64,000 bases of DNA from CAVVDY01 sp963815775 (GTDB lineage: Bacteria > Acidobacteriota > Terriglobia > Terriglobales > Acidobacteriaceae). Positions 1-7,772 of this stretch are shown here, in pieces. Where the stretch lies: positions 62,001 through 126,000 of the forward strand of contig CAWFIB010000026.1 of NCBI GenBank assembly GCA_963815775.1. Direction: 5' to 3'. The notes beneath the pieces were generated by a model. That model did no database searches and was not told the origin of the DNA. It was given only the letters and a program-made list of their open reading frames with translations. Numbering within the stretch: the first letter of the stretch is position 1; every line of letters begins with the position of its first letter. The translations under genes were made by a program, and so were the position numbers.

Positions 1-1
1 T

Positions 2-250
2 TATTCCGATGGCAAGCTTTTTCAACTCGTAATGCTGCAGGCTGTTTACCTCTCCTTGATTGGATTCTTGCCAGGCGCAATCATCGCGCAGGCAATCTTT
101 GTTCTGCTGGAGAGGGCGACCTCGCTTCCATTTGCCATGACGTTAGAACGTTCTTGCGAGGTGTATCTACTCACACTCACCATGTGCGGAATCGCCGGTG
201 CCATAGCGATGCTTGCGCTTAGACGCGCGGATCCCGCCGAGATCTTCTGA
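2..250 (+). CDS. DevC-type ABC exporter permease, C-terminal fragment
   Basis: The frame is open from the window edge to TGA at 248-250, so only the last 82 residues are present. Two hydrophobic segments (around LSLIGFLPGAIIAQAIFVLL and VYLLTLTMCGIAGAIAMLAL) and the ending ADPAEIF match the C-terminus of DevC-type permeases (MacB/FtsX superfamily), which work with a DevA ATPase and a DevB membrane-fusion protein to export lipids or glycolipids. The stop shares one base with the ATG of the ATPase gene that follows, so the two are translationally coupled. The upstream part and any DevB gene lie outside the window. Assignment rests on the C-terminal pattern and the neighbour. Confidence 0.75.
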   Translation, partial: YSDGKLFQLVMLQAVYLSLIGFLPGAIIAQAIFVLLERATSLPFAMTLERSCEVYLLTLTMCGIAGAIAMLALRRADPAEIF

Positions 251-1629
251 TGGCGACTACTGTACTGACCGGAATGAAGACTCAGGCCGAACCGCTCGTT
301 TCGCTCCGGAATGTGGACCACTCTTATGGTACCGGGGAGCTCGCGAGACGTACTCTGCAAGGAGTTTCCCTCGACATCCTGCCAGGCGAGGTGGTGATTC
401 TCACCGGTCCTTCCGGCTCAGGTAAGACGACGTTACTCACTCTCTGCGGCGCCCTTCGATCCGTCCAGGCCGGCAGCGTTCGGACCCTGGGCTGCGAACT
501 CAAGGGAGCGACGCCTTCGGCGATGCAAAGAATACGCGAGCAAGTAGGCATCATCTTCCAGGGGCACAATCTCCTGGGCGGCCTTACCGCGACTCAGAAC
601 GTTGCACTCCCCCTTGGACTTGAAACTGGTATGCGGGCATCAGAGCGCACTTCCCGCGCCAGGAGGATGTTGGAAGCAGTTAGTCTGGACAAGCACTTTG
701 ACCATTACCCTGACCAACTTTCGGGTGGCCAAAAACAGCGCGCGGCCATTGCGCGGGCTCTGGTACGCCAGCCGCAAGTCGTTTTGGCGGACGAGCCCAC
801 CGCATCCCTCGATAGAAAGTCTGGCCGCGAAGTCATCGACTTGATCCGCTCCCTTGCCGTCCGCAGCAATAGCGCGGTCCTACTGGTCACGCATGACACA
901 CGAATTCTCGATATCGCCGACCGCATCGTTACCCTGGACGACGGACGGCTGATTTCGTTTGCCAGTTCGATCGCTACCAGCACCGGAAATGTACTTCATG
1001 CCTTTGCTCATTTGCAACAATCCGGAGATCTGCTGAAACACATTCGCTCTCTCTCCTCCAGACACTTCCTGGAACTCCTGGACAACATGACAACGGAGTT
1101 CCGGCAGTATGTTCGCGTCTTTGAAATGGAGAGCCGCCACGCAGTGCAAACCTTGTTTGATGCGGTGCTCGAGGCGACCACGGTCAAGATGGTGGAGATC
1201 ATGGGTGCAGACCGGGGAACTATCTATCTCATCGATAAACCGGCAGGAGTGTTGCGCAGCCGGATCGCAACGGGGGCGAACGAAGAAAGAATTTCCATCG
1301 AAGTGGGCATTGGCAACAGCATCGCCGGCCGCGTCGTCAGCACGGAAAAGCCACTTAATATTCCGGATGCCCGTGAATCCGAGTACTTCAATCCGGGATT
1401 TGATCAGGCGAGCGGCTATGTAACAAAAAGCATTCTCTGCATGCCAGTCCACAAGCGGGATGGTGAAATCCTGGCTGTGGCACAACTGATCAACCGGCAG
1501 GGTGCAGAAAGCTTCTCCAAAGATGATGAGGAGCAGTTTGCCATTTTCGCCGAACCGCTTGGAATCATTCTGGAAAATTGTCTCGAACTCCAGCGACGAG
1601 TTGTAGAGTCCCACCCGCTCGAAGCATAG
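250..1629 (+). CDS. DevA-type ABC exporter ATPase fused to a C-terminal GAF domain
   Basis: 459 residues, about twice the usual DevA/LolD/MacB-type ATPase. Residues 1-235 are a complete nucleotide-binding domain: Walker A GPSGSGKTT (53-61), signature LSGGQ (157-161), Walker B VVLADEP (177-183) and H-loop His215. Residues ~300-445 form a GAF domain. It contains NPGFDQASGYVTKSILCMPV (381-400) and an N-R-x5-F-x3-D-E pattern (Asn415, Arg416, Phe422, Asp426, Glu427), close to the NKFDE motif of cyclic-nucleotide-binding GAF domains in phosphodiesterases and cyanobacterial cyclases. It follows the DevC fragment with a one-base overlap. Inference: export by this transporter is gated by a small ligand, possibly a cyclic nucleotide. 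The ATPase call is secure; the ligand is not known. Confidence 0.88.
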   Translation: MATTVLTGMKTQAEPLVSLRNVDHSYGTGELARRTLQGVSLDILPGEVVILTGPSGSGKTTLLTLCGALRSVQAGSVRTLGCELKGATPSAMQRIREQVGIIFQGHNLLGGLTATQNVALPLGLETGMRASERTSRARRMLEAVSLDKHFDHYPDQLSGGQKQRAAIARALVRQPQVVLADEPTASLDRKSGREVIDLIRSLAVRSNSAVLLVTHDTRILDIADRIVTLDDGRLISFASSIATSTGNVLHAFAHLQQSGDLLKHIRSLSSRHFLELLDNMTTEFRQYVRVFEMESRHAVQTLFDAVLEATTVKMVEIMGADRGTIYLIDKPAGVLRSRIATGANEERISIEVGIGNSIAGRVVSTEKPLNIPDARESEYFNPGFDQASGYVTKSILCMPVHKRDGEILAVAQLINRQGAESFSKDDEEQFAIFAEPLGIILENCLELQRRVVESHPLEA

Positions 1630-1934
1630 GGGTACGAGGGCAGGTCTGCGGAGACACCGGTCGATAGAGCCGTGGCATTGTCGGAGAGCTGTTAGTGCCG
1701 CGCGCAAGCGTCGATGCGGCGACCATCAATTCGGTGGAGGTGGGAGCGAGCTACGCTTTGCTAAGGCTCCCGGTGCTGCGGCACCAATGGGCTATTGAGA
1801 AGTACCTCTCTTCGGTGATAATTTATGGCACGTTTTTGCCGTTCCATGTCTTCAGGCACTTTCAGTGGGCCGCCGCGGCTCGGCACAACGGTGTCACGAC
1901 GAGTCTCAACGGCAATTCAAACTTTCTAGTCACC
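1630..1934. other. Intergenic, no feature recognised
   Basis: Space between the convergent ABC-GAF and transketolase-like genes. Open frames here run antisense into the transketolase-like gene and match no family I know. I saw no strong hairpin with a T-run. Confidence 0.5.
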
Positions 1935-4463
1935 CTACCCGATCATCTTGCGTTGATCGCCGATGCGGTGCTCGCGTTCGTTGGCGAATCGCTCCACGCC
2001 TGCGAAAATCGAATCGGGATCGAGATGCGCTTCCGCGATCACTTCCAGTTCGAGGCCGCCACTTCTCCAGCAATTGTCGAAGTCGGAGGTGAGTGAATAC
2101 TCATCGGTCAACGGACCGAGGTTGCGCAGCGGCCACATGCGTCGCGTACCCGTTGATACCACCATCAAATCGTAGCGAGCCTCAGGCGGCAGCACGGAAT
2201 TGCGGTATGCCTGCGGCTGGCGATCGAACAACTCCTCACTGATCGCCGCGATCACCTTCACGTTCACCCCGGCGGCTTCGAGTTTGGGCAGCACTTTCAA
2301 CAGATTCACCGTGGAACTCGATCCTTGCGCGATCACGTAACCGTGGCGCGGCTGGTCCGGCGCGAAATCGCGGATCACGTACAGACCTTTTGCCGCAGCC
2401 CGCAGATCGGAGTCGGCGAAATGGCTGCGGTCCGCGACCGCGAAATCGGGACGCGCCACTTCCAGCGTGATGATGCCGACACGCGGATCGCGGGCCGCGA
2501 TTTCCGCCGCCGCGAAATAGCCCGGCGCGACGTCGTTGTAATCCCAAAAACTCAAATTGATTACCTGGCCGCGCGGGAACAGCTTCCACACTTGCGGTGC
2601 GAAGATGCCGAAGTGGGTGCGCGCGTCGGCCGCGGTTTCAGGACCGGAGTGCGCGGTGAGAATATGCAGCACACCCATGCGGAATTTGCTGTCCTGATTT
2701 TGTTGACTCCAGACGCGCGCCGGAGTGTACATCAGCGGCGTGAATGCTCCGTAGGTGCCGCTCAAAGCCCACACGCCGGCGAATTTTTCGGGATCGACGG
2801 AAGCGCTCTGACTCACCAGCCCGATGGCGGTAGACACATTGCCCGCTTCTTGAATGGGCGCTTTCAAGCGCGTGCCCAGCGGATTCGCCGTGGGGCTGTA
2901 GTGTCCCCACAAACTGCCGTGCTCCACGTTGATCGACTCTGACAGATCGGCGGCTACGGTAAAGAATCGTCCGTCTGTGACGTAATTCATCCACTTGATG
3001 ATTTCGGAAATCGCGCGCCGGGCTCCGGCGACCTCTCCCGGTTTCTTGAACAGCGCGATGCCAACTTGCTTCTCCGCACCGGAAATCCCATTGCGAATCG
3101 AGACCTTTTGTGGCTCCTCCGGTAGCGCTGCGACGCGCAGGCGATCGTCGAGGAACGGATCGCTCGAAGCGGAGATGCGCAACTTCACGTCGTCGCGCAC
3201 GGTGTCGCCGATTTCCACCAGGCGATCAACGAGGCGATCGCCCAATCCGTTGCGGTCGAGCAGCGACATCACCACGTCGATGTTGGTCTTGAACTGGATC
3301 AATCGCTCGCGATTGTTACTCACCGGGCCCTTGCGAATTCCTTCGAACTCCACGCCGTATTGCTTCTCGAAGGTCTGCGCCAGCGCGACAAAATACTCCG
3401 AGTTCATCTTCAGCGCGTAGGGATGGCTTTTGTAACTCACCAATTGATCGCCGCCGTAGCCGGGGATTTTTCCGTCGACCGCCGCGGGCCACCAGCCCTT
3501 GATGGTTTTGCCGATGGCGACGATGGGACGGCGGTCATGGGGATCCACTTCGTCCATTGCCTTCAGTGCCGCGGCCACTTCGCCGTAATCGTTTCCATTC
3601 GAAAGCGTGAAGACGTTCCATCCATACGACGTCCATTGATTCACGAGTTCGTAGCCGTCGAAGCAGGCGGCGATCACGCCGCCAATCGCCCCGCCAATCA
3701 GGCAATCATCGATGCCCGCGTTGTTGTCGGAAATCATCACCCGCAAACGCTTTCCCACTTGCAGGGCGAGCGCCTGCGTCTTCAACTCCTGTGCGTGACC
3801 TTCGGTGAGCGCGAATTCGCCTTCCAGCGCGATCACTTTGGGCGACTCCGGCGCGCCTGCCACATCCCAGAACGCCGCTTTGCCCGCGGCCGTCGCAATG
3901 CCGATGCCCGAGGGTCCGCCGTTCACGTCGTTAGTGACGTCGGTACTTTCGGCATGTCCCGAGAGCGCACGAATGCCGCGGCCCTTGGCTTGCGCGAACA
4001 GCGGATGGTCTTCCAAATTCGTTTCGTGCAGCAGCGTCTTCAGCGCGCCCGCACCCCGCCGGAATCCCAACGCGTCGATCGGCAGCATCGCGACCTGCGG
4101 ATCGACGCGATAACGCGGATCGCCGGTCTGCTGATATTTGCGATACAGCGCCTGGCCCATGATCATCCACAGGGCGTAGCAGGTGGGGATCGAGTGGCCC
4201 GCCGCCAGCATGAATTTGTCGGAATAAGGATGTTTCGGCCGGCGGTAGTCGAAACGGAGTCCGCCGTTTTCAGGACCGGTCAAATGCGCCGCAACATTGT
4301 ATGGTGTGTAGGCGAGCGGTCCGCCGAGATGCCCGGTCTGCGCGTAATTTCCCAGCAGCACCAGGGTCATGCAGGTCATGTATCCAATGTCGTCGAGCAG
4401 CGGATCATACGCCAAAGGCTGTTGCTGGGCGGGAGAAGGAACTACGTGAATGCATGATGTCAT
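1935..4463 (-). CDS. Transketolase-like thiamine-diphosphate enzyme
   Basis: 842 residues from the ATG at 4463 (a TTG four codons upstream is also possible; no clear Shine-Dalgarno for either). Typical transketolases have 620-700 residues. The N-terminal domain has transketolase/E1-type motifs: GHLGGPLAYTPYN, a GHSIPTCYALW segment, and a ThDP region EGEFALTEGHAQELKTQA followed by SDNNAGIDD. In that region the usual G-D-G triad reads G-E-F. The middle and C-terminal parts contain transketolase pyrimidine- and C-terminal-domain-like stretches (HSGPETAADARTHFGIFAPQ; FDRQPQAYRNSVLPPEAR). The expected reaction is transfer of two-carbon ketol units in the pentose phosphate pathway, but the length and altered triad leave the exact substrate open. 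It is transcribed alone, convergent with the ABC-GAF gene. Confidence 0.75.
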   Translation of the reverse strand: MTSCIHVVPSPAQQQPLAYDPLLDDIGYMTCMTLVLLGNYAQTGHLGGPLAYTPYNVAAHLTGPENGGLRFDYRRPKHPYSDKFMLAAGHSIPTCYALWMIMGQALYRKYQQTGDPRYRVDPQVAMLPIDALGFRRGAGALKTLLHETNLEDHPLFAQAKGRGIRALSGHAESTDVTNDVNGGPSGIGIATAAGKAAFWDVAGAPESPKVIALEGEFALTEGHAQELKTQALALQVGKRLRVMISDNNAGIDDCLIGGAIGGVIAACFDGYELVNQWTSYGWNVFTLSNGNDYGEVAAALKAMDEVDPHDRRPIVAIGKTIKGWWPAAVDGKIPGYGGDQLVSYKSHPYALKMNSEYFVALAQTFEKQYGVEFEGIRKGPVSNNRERLIQFKTNIDVVMSLLDRNGLGDRLVDRLVEIGDTVRDDVKLRISASSDPFLDDRLRVAALPEEPQKVSIRNGISGAEKQVGIALFKKPGEVAGARRAISEIIKWMNYVTDGRFFTVAADLSESINVEHGSLWGHYSPTANPLGTRLKAPIQEAGNVSTAIGLVSQSASVDPEKFAGVWALSGTYGAFTPLMYTPARVWSQQNQDSKFRMGVLHILTAHSGPETAADARTHFGIFAPQVWKLFPRGQVINLSFWDYNDVAPGYFAAAEIAARDPRVGIITLEVARPDFAVADRSHFADSDLRAAAKGLYVIRDFAPDQPRHGYVIAQGSSSTVNLLKVLPKLEAAGVNVKVIAAISEELFDRQPQAYRNSVLPPEARYDLMVVSTGTRRMWPLRNLGPLTDEYSLTSDFDNCWRSGGLELEVIAEAHLDPDSIFAGVERFANEREHRIGDQRKMIG

Positions 4464-4737
4464 AGATGGTCTCAAAAGGAACTACATCATAATATCAATG
4501 ATGATCTGGGGGAATCGGGGCCGGATAGCGGGCCCCGGAGGCCTGATCTCTGGTGCATCTTCATCTTTCCGGCATCCGGCAATTCGTCGAGTCCTTTACG
4601 TCCCCCGACGCATCTTAGCTCGCAGCATCCCGATGCGGTGCATAGTGGTGTGCCCCAGTCGAAGCGCAAAACAGCGTCAGGCACGGCATGCCAGCCAGCG
4701 TAAGTGCAACCAATCTTCATACTGTTTGAGGTGATTC

Positions 4738-5826
4738 ATGAATCGGCGTGAATTCTTGCAATCCAGCGGCGCTTCGTTCGCCGGCCTCGCTCTGGCGAAT
4801 GCAAAACTCTCGTTTGCGAAGGAGCCGTCCTCTGACGTTTGGCGCAAATTCGAAGTGACGACGCGGGTAGAGGTGCTTAAGCCCGCCGGAGAAACCGAGG
4901 TATGGTTGCCGGCGGCGCTGATACAGAACACGGTGTTTCAGAGAACATTATCCAACCGGTTCGACGCTGACGGCGGGAAGGCAAGGATGGTCGAAATCAA
5001 ACCCGAGGGTCTGGGTATCGTGGTTGCAACATTCCCTTCAGGAGTGAAGCCGGTTGTTACCCTGACCAGCCGGGTGGCGCTCAAAGATTTCTCGGTAAAC
5101 CTGTCCAAGCCTGACCACGTGCGCCCCCTCACCAGCGCCGAGTCAGCGGCTTTCTTGCAGTCGACCACATACATTCCTACCGATGGAATCGTGAAGGCCA
5201 CCGCAACCAAGATCACAAAGGGTGCAACGACGGATGTGGAAAAAGCACGGGCAATCTACGAGTGGGTCGTCGACAACACATTTCGCGATCCGAAGGTGCG
5301 CGGCTGCGGCCGCGGCGATATCCGGTTCATGCTCGAAACGGGTGATTTGGGCGGCAAGTGTGCCGACCTCAATGCCCTCTACGTCGGACTGGCCCGTGCG
5401 GCCGGCCTCCCGGCCCGCGATGTATATGGCATTCGCGTAGCGAAGTCGGAACTGGGCTACAAGAGTCTGGGTGTTTCCTCGGAGAACGTCACCAAGGCCC
5501 AGCACTGCCGGGCTGAGGTGTACTTAACACAATTTGGCTGGGTGCCGGTCGATCCCGCGGACGTACGCAAGGTAGTTCTGGAGGAGCCACCAGGGAACCG
5601 TCCGCTGAACGACGAGATGGTAGCCAGCGCGCGCACGCGCCTTTTCGGATCGTGGGAGATGAACTGGATGGCGTATAACTTTGGCCACGATGTCGAGCTG
5701 CCAGGATCCAGGCTTGCACCGCTTCCCTTCTTCCTGTATCCGCAGGCGCACACGGCGGAGGGGACACTCGATCCTCTTGATCCAAAGACTTTCGAATACG
5801 AGATTACCGCGAGAGAACTGTCTTGA
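4738..5826 (+). CDS. Exported transglutaminase-like protein with Tat-type signal
   Basis: 362 residues; the ATG is preceded by GAGGTG. The N-terminus MNRREFLQSSGASFAGLALA has the twin-arginine pattern (R-R-x-F-L), so a folded protein is probably exported. The transglutaminase/cysteine-protease core is visible: Cys208 in GGKCADLNALYVGLARAAGLPAR, His256 in AQHCRAEVYL, and Asp272/275 in WVPVDPADV. Family members hydrolyse or exchange amide bonds of proteins or cell-wall peptides; the substrate here is unknown. First gene of a five-gene operon; its TGA overlaps the TTG start of the DoxX gene. Confidence 0.85.
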   Translation: MNRREFLQSSGASFAGLALANAKLSFAKEPSSDVWRKFEVTTRVEVLKPAGETEVWLPAALIQNTVFQRTLSNRFDADGGKARMVEIKPEGLGIVVATFPSGVKPVVTLTSRVALKDFSVNLSKPDHVRPLTSAESAAFLQSTTYIPTDGIVKATATKITKGATTDVEKARAIYEWVVDNTFRDPKVRGCGRGDIRFMLETGDLGGKCADLNALYVGLARAAGLPARDVYGIRVAKSELGYKSLGVSSENVTKAQHCRAEVYLTQFGWVPVDPADVRKVVLEEPPGNRPLNDEMVASARTRLFGSWEMNWMAYNFGHDVELPGSRLAPLPFFLYPQAHTAEGTLDPLDPKTFEYEITARELS

Positions 5827-6317
5827 CCCCAGAAAGAGCAGGATTGCCGAAACGCTACACTGCCACGCGGGCCGCAGACGGACTGGCATTGGTTCGCATA
5901 ACGATCGGCGCGATGTTTGTTTGGGTGTTCTTCGAGAATCTGAGTAAAGGACTTTACACGCCGGCTGGCTATGCAGGATTGATCCATTATTACATTGAGA
6001 AAGGCCACTCGCCGGCTGCGTGGAAGGCCATCATGGGTCTGGCCGCGAGTCATGCTGCCATGGCAGCTCCCATGCAGGCGGTGGCTGAGATCTCGTTCGG
6101 CATTCTGCTGCTACTCGGTCTGCTCACCCGTCCCGCGGCTTTTTTGGCATTTCTGTACCTTGGCAGCCTTTGGATGTCGGAGTGGGGCACGGCATGGATA
6201 TGGGAACTGCTGGTTCCTGTCCTGGCGTCGCTTGCGCTAGCGATAGGCGGCGCCGGCCGAAGCTGGGGCATCGACGGGTGGCTGGCAAAACGCTGGCCAG
6301 ACGCGCCCTGGTGGTGA
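5823..6317 (+). CDS. DoxX-family membrane protein
   Basis: 164 residues starting at TTG 5823, which overlaps the transglutaminase stop (TTGA). Three to four hydrophobic segments and the order ALVRITIGAMFVWVFFENL ... GYAGLIHYYI ... AEISFGILLLLGLLTRPAAF fit the DoxX/DoxD-like integral membrane family. Members are linked to quinone-coupled thiosulfate oxidation in some archaea and to redox stress complexes elsewhere; many are uncharacterised. Position between the transglutaminase and glycosyltransferases suggests an envelope role. Function is uncertain beyond the family. Confidence 0.75.
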   Translation: MTPERAGLPKRYTATRAADGLALVRITIGAMFVWVFFENLSKGLYTPAGYAGLIHYYIEKGHSPAAWKAIMGLAASHAAMAAPMQAVAEISFGILLLLGLLTRPAAFLAFLYLGSLWMSEWGTAWIWELLVPVLASLALAIGGAGRSWGIDGWLAKRWPDAPWW

Positions 6318-6333
6318 TCTGAGCCAAGATCCA

Positions 6334-7041
6334 GTGCGCGTATCCGTCATCATTCCCACACATAATGAAGCGGAGGCTATCGGACGCGTCCTCGCCGATC
6401 TTCCGGCCGAACTTGTGACGGAAGTCTTGGTGGTCGATAGCAATTCCACCGATGGAACAGCCGAGATTGCCGAACGCATGGGAGCACGTGTCCTGCGCGA
6501 ACCACGCCGCGGATATGGGCGCGCCTGTTTGACCGGGCTGGCCGCAGCCCATGAGCCCGATGTGGTCGTGTTCCTCGATGGAGACTACAGTGATCGACCC
6601 AATGAGCTGCCGCTGCTGCTTGCGCCCATCAGCGAAGGCCGGGCTGACATCACGCTGGGCGCGCGCCTTGCGGCCAAAAGACATTCCGACGCGCTGCCCT
6701 GGCATCAAGAGTTTGGTAACCACCTCGCGGCGGCTCTGATCAGGTTCTTGTATGGTGTGCAGATCACCGACCTCGGTCCGTTTCGTGCGGCGCGTGCCGA
6801 TGTGCTGCAACAAATGGCGCTGGAAGAGGCCACGTACGGCTGGGCAGTTGAGATGATTCTGAAAGGCGCGCTCGGGGGATTTCGAATCGTCGAGGTGCCG
6901 GTCAGCTACTATCCGCGCATCGGGAAATCGAAGATCAGTGGTACGTTGAAGGGCACTCTAGGAGCGGCGTGGTTTATCCTCAGCCGGATCGTGCTCTATC
7001 GCTTCGGGCGCCAAAGGCAGGATGCTGCCCAGCACAGATGA
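6334..7041 (+). CDS. GT2 family glycosyltransferase (polyprenyl-phosphate sugar synthase-like)
   Basis: 235 residues with a GTG start 16 bases after the DoxX stop. A GT-A fold is shown by VSVIIPTHNEAEAIGRVL at the N-terminus, VVDSNSTDGT (34-43) and the metal-binding Asp82-Gly83-Asp84 in FLDGDYSD. The later FGNHLAAALIRFLYG and ITDLGPFRAARADVL segments resemble dolichyl/polyprenyl-phosphate mannose or glucose synthases, and the end carries one or two hydrophobic stretches. Likely reaction: nucleotide-sugar plus polyprenyl phosphate gives polyprenyl-P-sugar at the inner face of the membrane. The stop overlaps the next start (ATGA). The sugar is not known. Confidence 0.8.
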   Translation: MRVSVIIPTHNEAEAIGRVLADLPAELVTEVLVVDSNSTDGTAEIAERMGARVLREPRRGYGRACLTGLAAAHEPDVVVFLDGDYSDRPNELPLLLAPISEGRADITLGARLAAKRHSDALPWHQEFGNHLAAALIRFLYGVQITDLGPFRAARADVLQQMALEEATYGWAVEMILKGALGGFRIVEVPVSYYPRIGKSKISGTLKGTLGAAWFILSRIVLYRFGRQRQDAAQHR

Positions 7042-7772
7042 CAGGCATGGAACGCAGCGAGACCATTCAGCATCCGCGCACCAGCGACCGGACGCTCGTT
7101 ATCATGGCGAAAGCCCCGCGGGCCGGAATGGTGAAGACCCGGCTGGCCCACAGCCTTCCCGCGGAAGCCGTAACCGAACTCTATCGCTGCCTCCTCAATG
7201 ACACGATTTCGCTGGCACACTCGCTGCGCAGCGTTAACCTTGCCATCATGTGCCCCGTTTCAGATGTCGATGAACTGGCCAAGATCGCCGGCCCTGACAT
7301 ACAGGTGCTGGCACAGCAAGGAGAGGGCCTTGCCGCAGCGCTGACCTCGGTGTTTGCAGAATTCGCGGCGCACGGAGGGAACCGGGTGATTGCGTTCAAC
7401 AGCGACAGCCCCCATCTTCCGGCGTCGGTCCTCGCCAGCGCCTTCGAGACGCTCACGGGACACGACATAGTTGTTGGACCGACCTATGACGGCGGCTATT
7501 ATCTGGTTGGAGCGAAGGCCCGCTATGACGCTCTTTTTCACGGCGATGGCATGGGGACCAATAGCGCACTCGACGCATTGCTGGCGCGGGCCGGCAAGCT
7601 GCGGCTTTCTGTGGGCTTCACCGATCCCTTCTACGACATTGACGTGAAGAGCGATCTGACTCGGCTTGCCGAAGAACTACGGCTTGCTCCAGCGCGGGCG
7701 CCGCGAACAGCGGCGTGGCTGAAGCAATGGCCACAGTTGGAGCGGGCGCGATCCGCCGATGGGAAACCGTGA
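7038..7772 (+). CDS. DUF2064 / TIGR04282-family glycosyltransferase-like protein
   Basis: 244 residues from the ATG at 7038, which overlaps the GT2 stop by four bases; an upstream in-frame start would run deep into the GT2 gene. VIMAKAPRAGMVKTRLA near the N-terminus is the hallmark of the DUF2064/TIGR04282 group, related to CofC nucleotidyltransferases. VIAFNSDSPHLPASVL and VVGPTYDGGYYLVG are the other conserved stretches. TIGR04282 is named for arsenosugar biosynthesis, but no ArsM or ArsS-like gene is nearby and the GT2 partner is of the polyprenyl type. A role in making the sugar donor or transferring it within this operon is therefore likelier. The exact reaction is unknown. Confidence 0.8.
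   Translation: MTGMERSETIQHPRTSDRTLVIMAKAPRAGMVKTRLAHSLPAEAVTELYRCLLNDTISLAHSLRSVNLAIMCPVSDVDELAKIAGPDIQVLAQQGEGLAAALTSVFAEFAAHGGNRVIAFNSDSPHLPASVLASAFETLTGHDIVVGPTYDGGYYLVGAKARYDALFHGDGMGTNSALDALLARAGKLRLSVGFTDPFYDIDVKSDLTRLAEELRLAPARAPRTAAWLKQWPQLERARSADGKP

Noticed and set aside
1695..2096. 133-codon plus-strand frame between the ABC-GAF and transketolase-like genes
   Set aside because: Overlaps the 3' end of the transketolase-like gene, no homology or ribosome site.
3360..4457. 365-codon plus-strand frame antisense to the transketolase-like gene
   Set aside because: No family resemblance; composition (many His, Arg, Gln) is that of a reverse-frame shadow in GC-rich coding DNA.
6334..7772. 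Arsenosugar biosynthesis reading of the GT2/DUF2064 pair (TIGR04283/TIGR04282)
   Set aside because: The GT2 has the extra regions of polyprenyl-phosphate sugar synthases and there is no arsenic gene nearby, so the label is not supported here.
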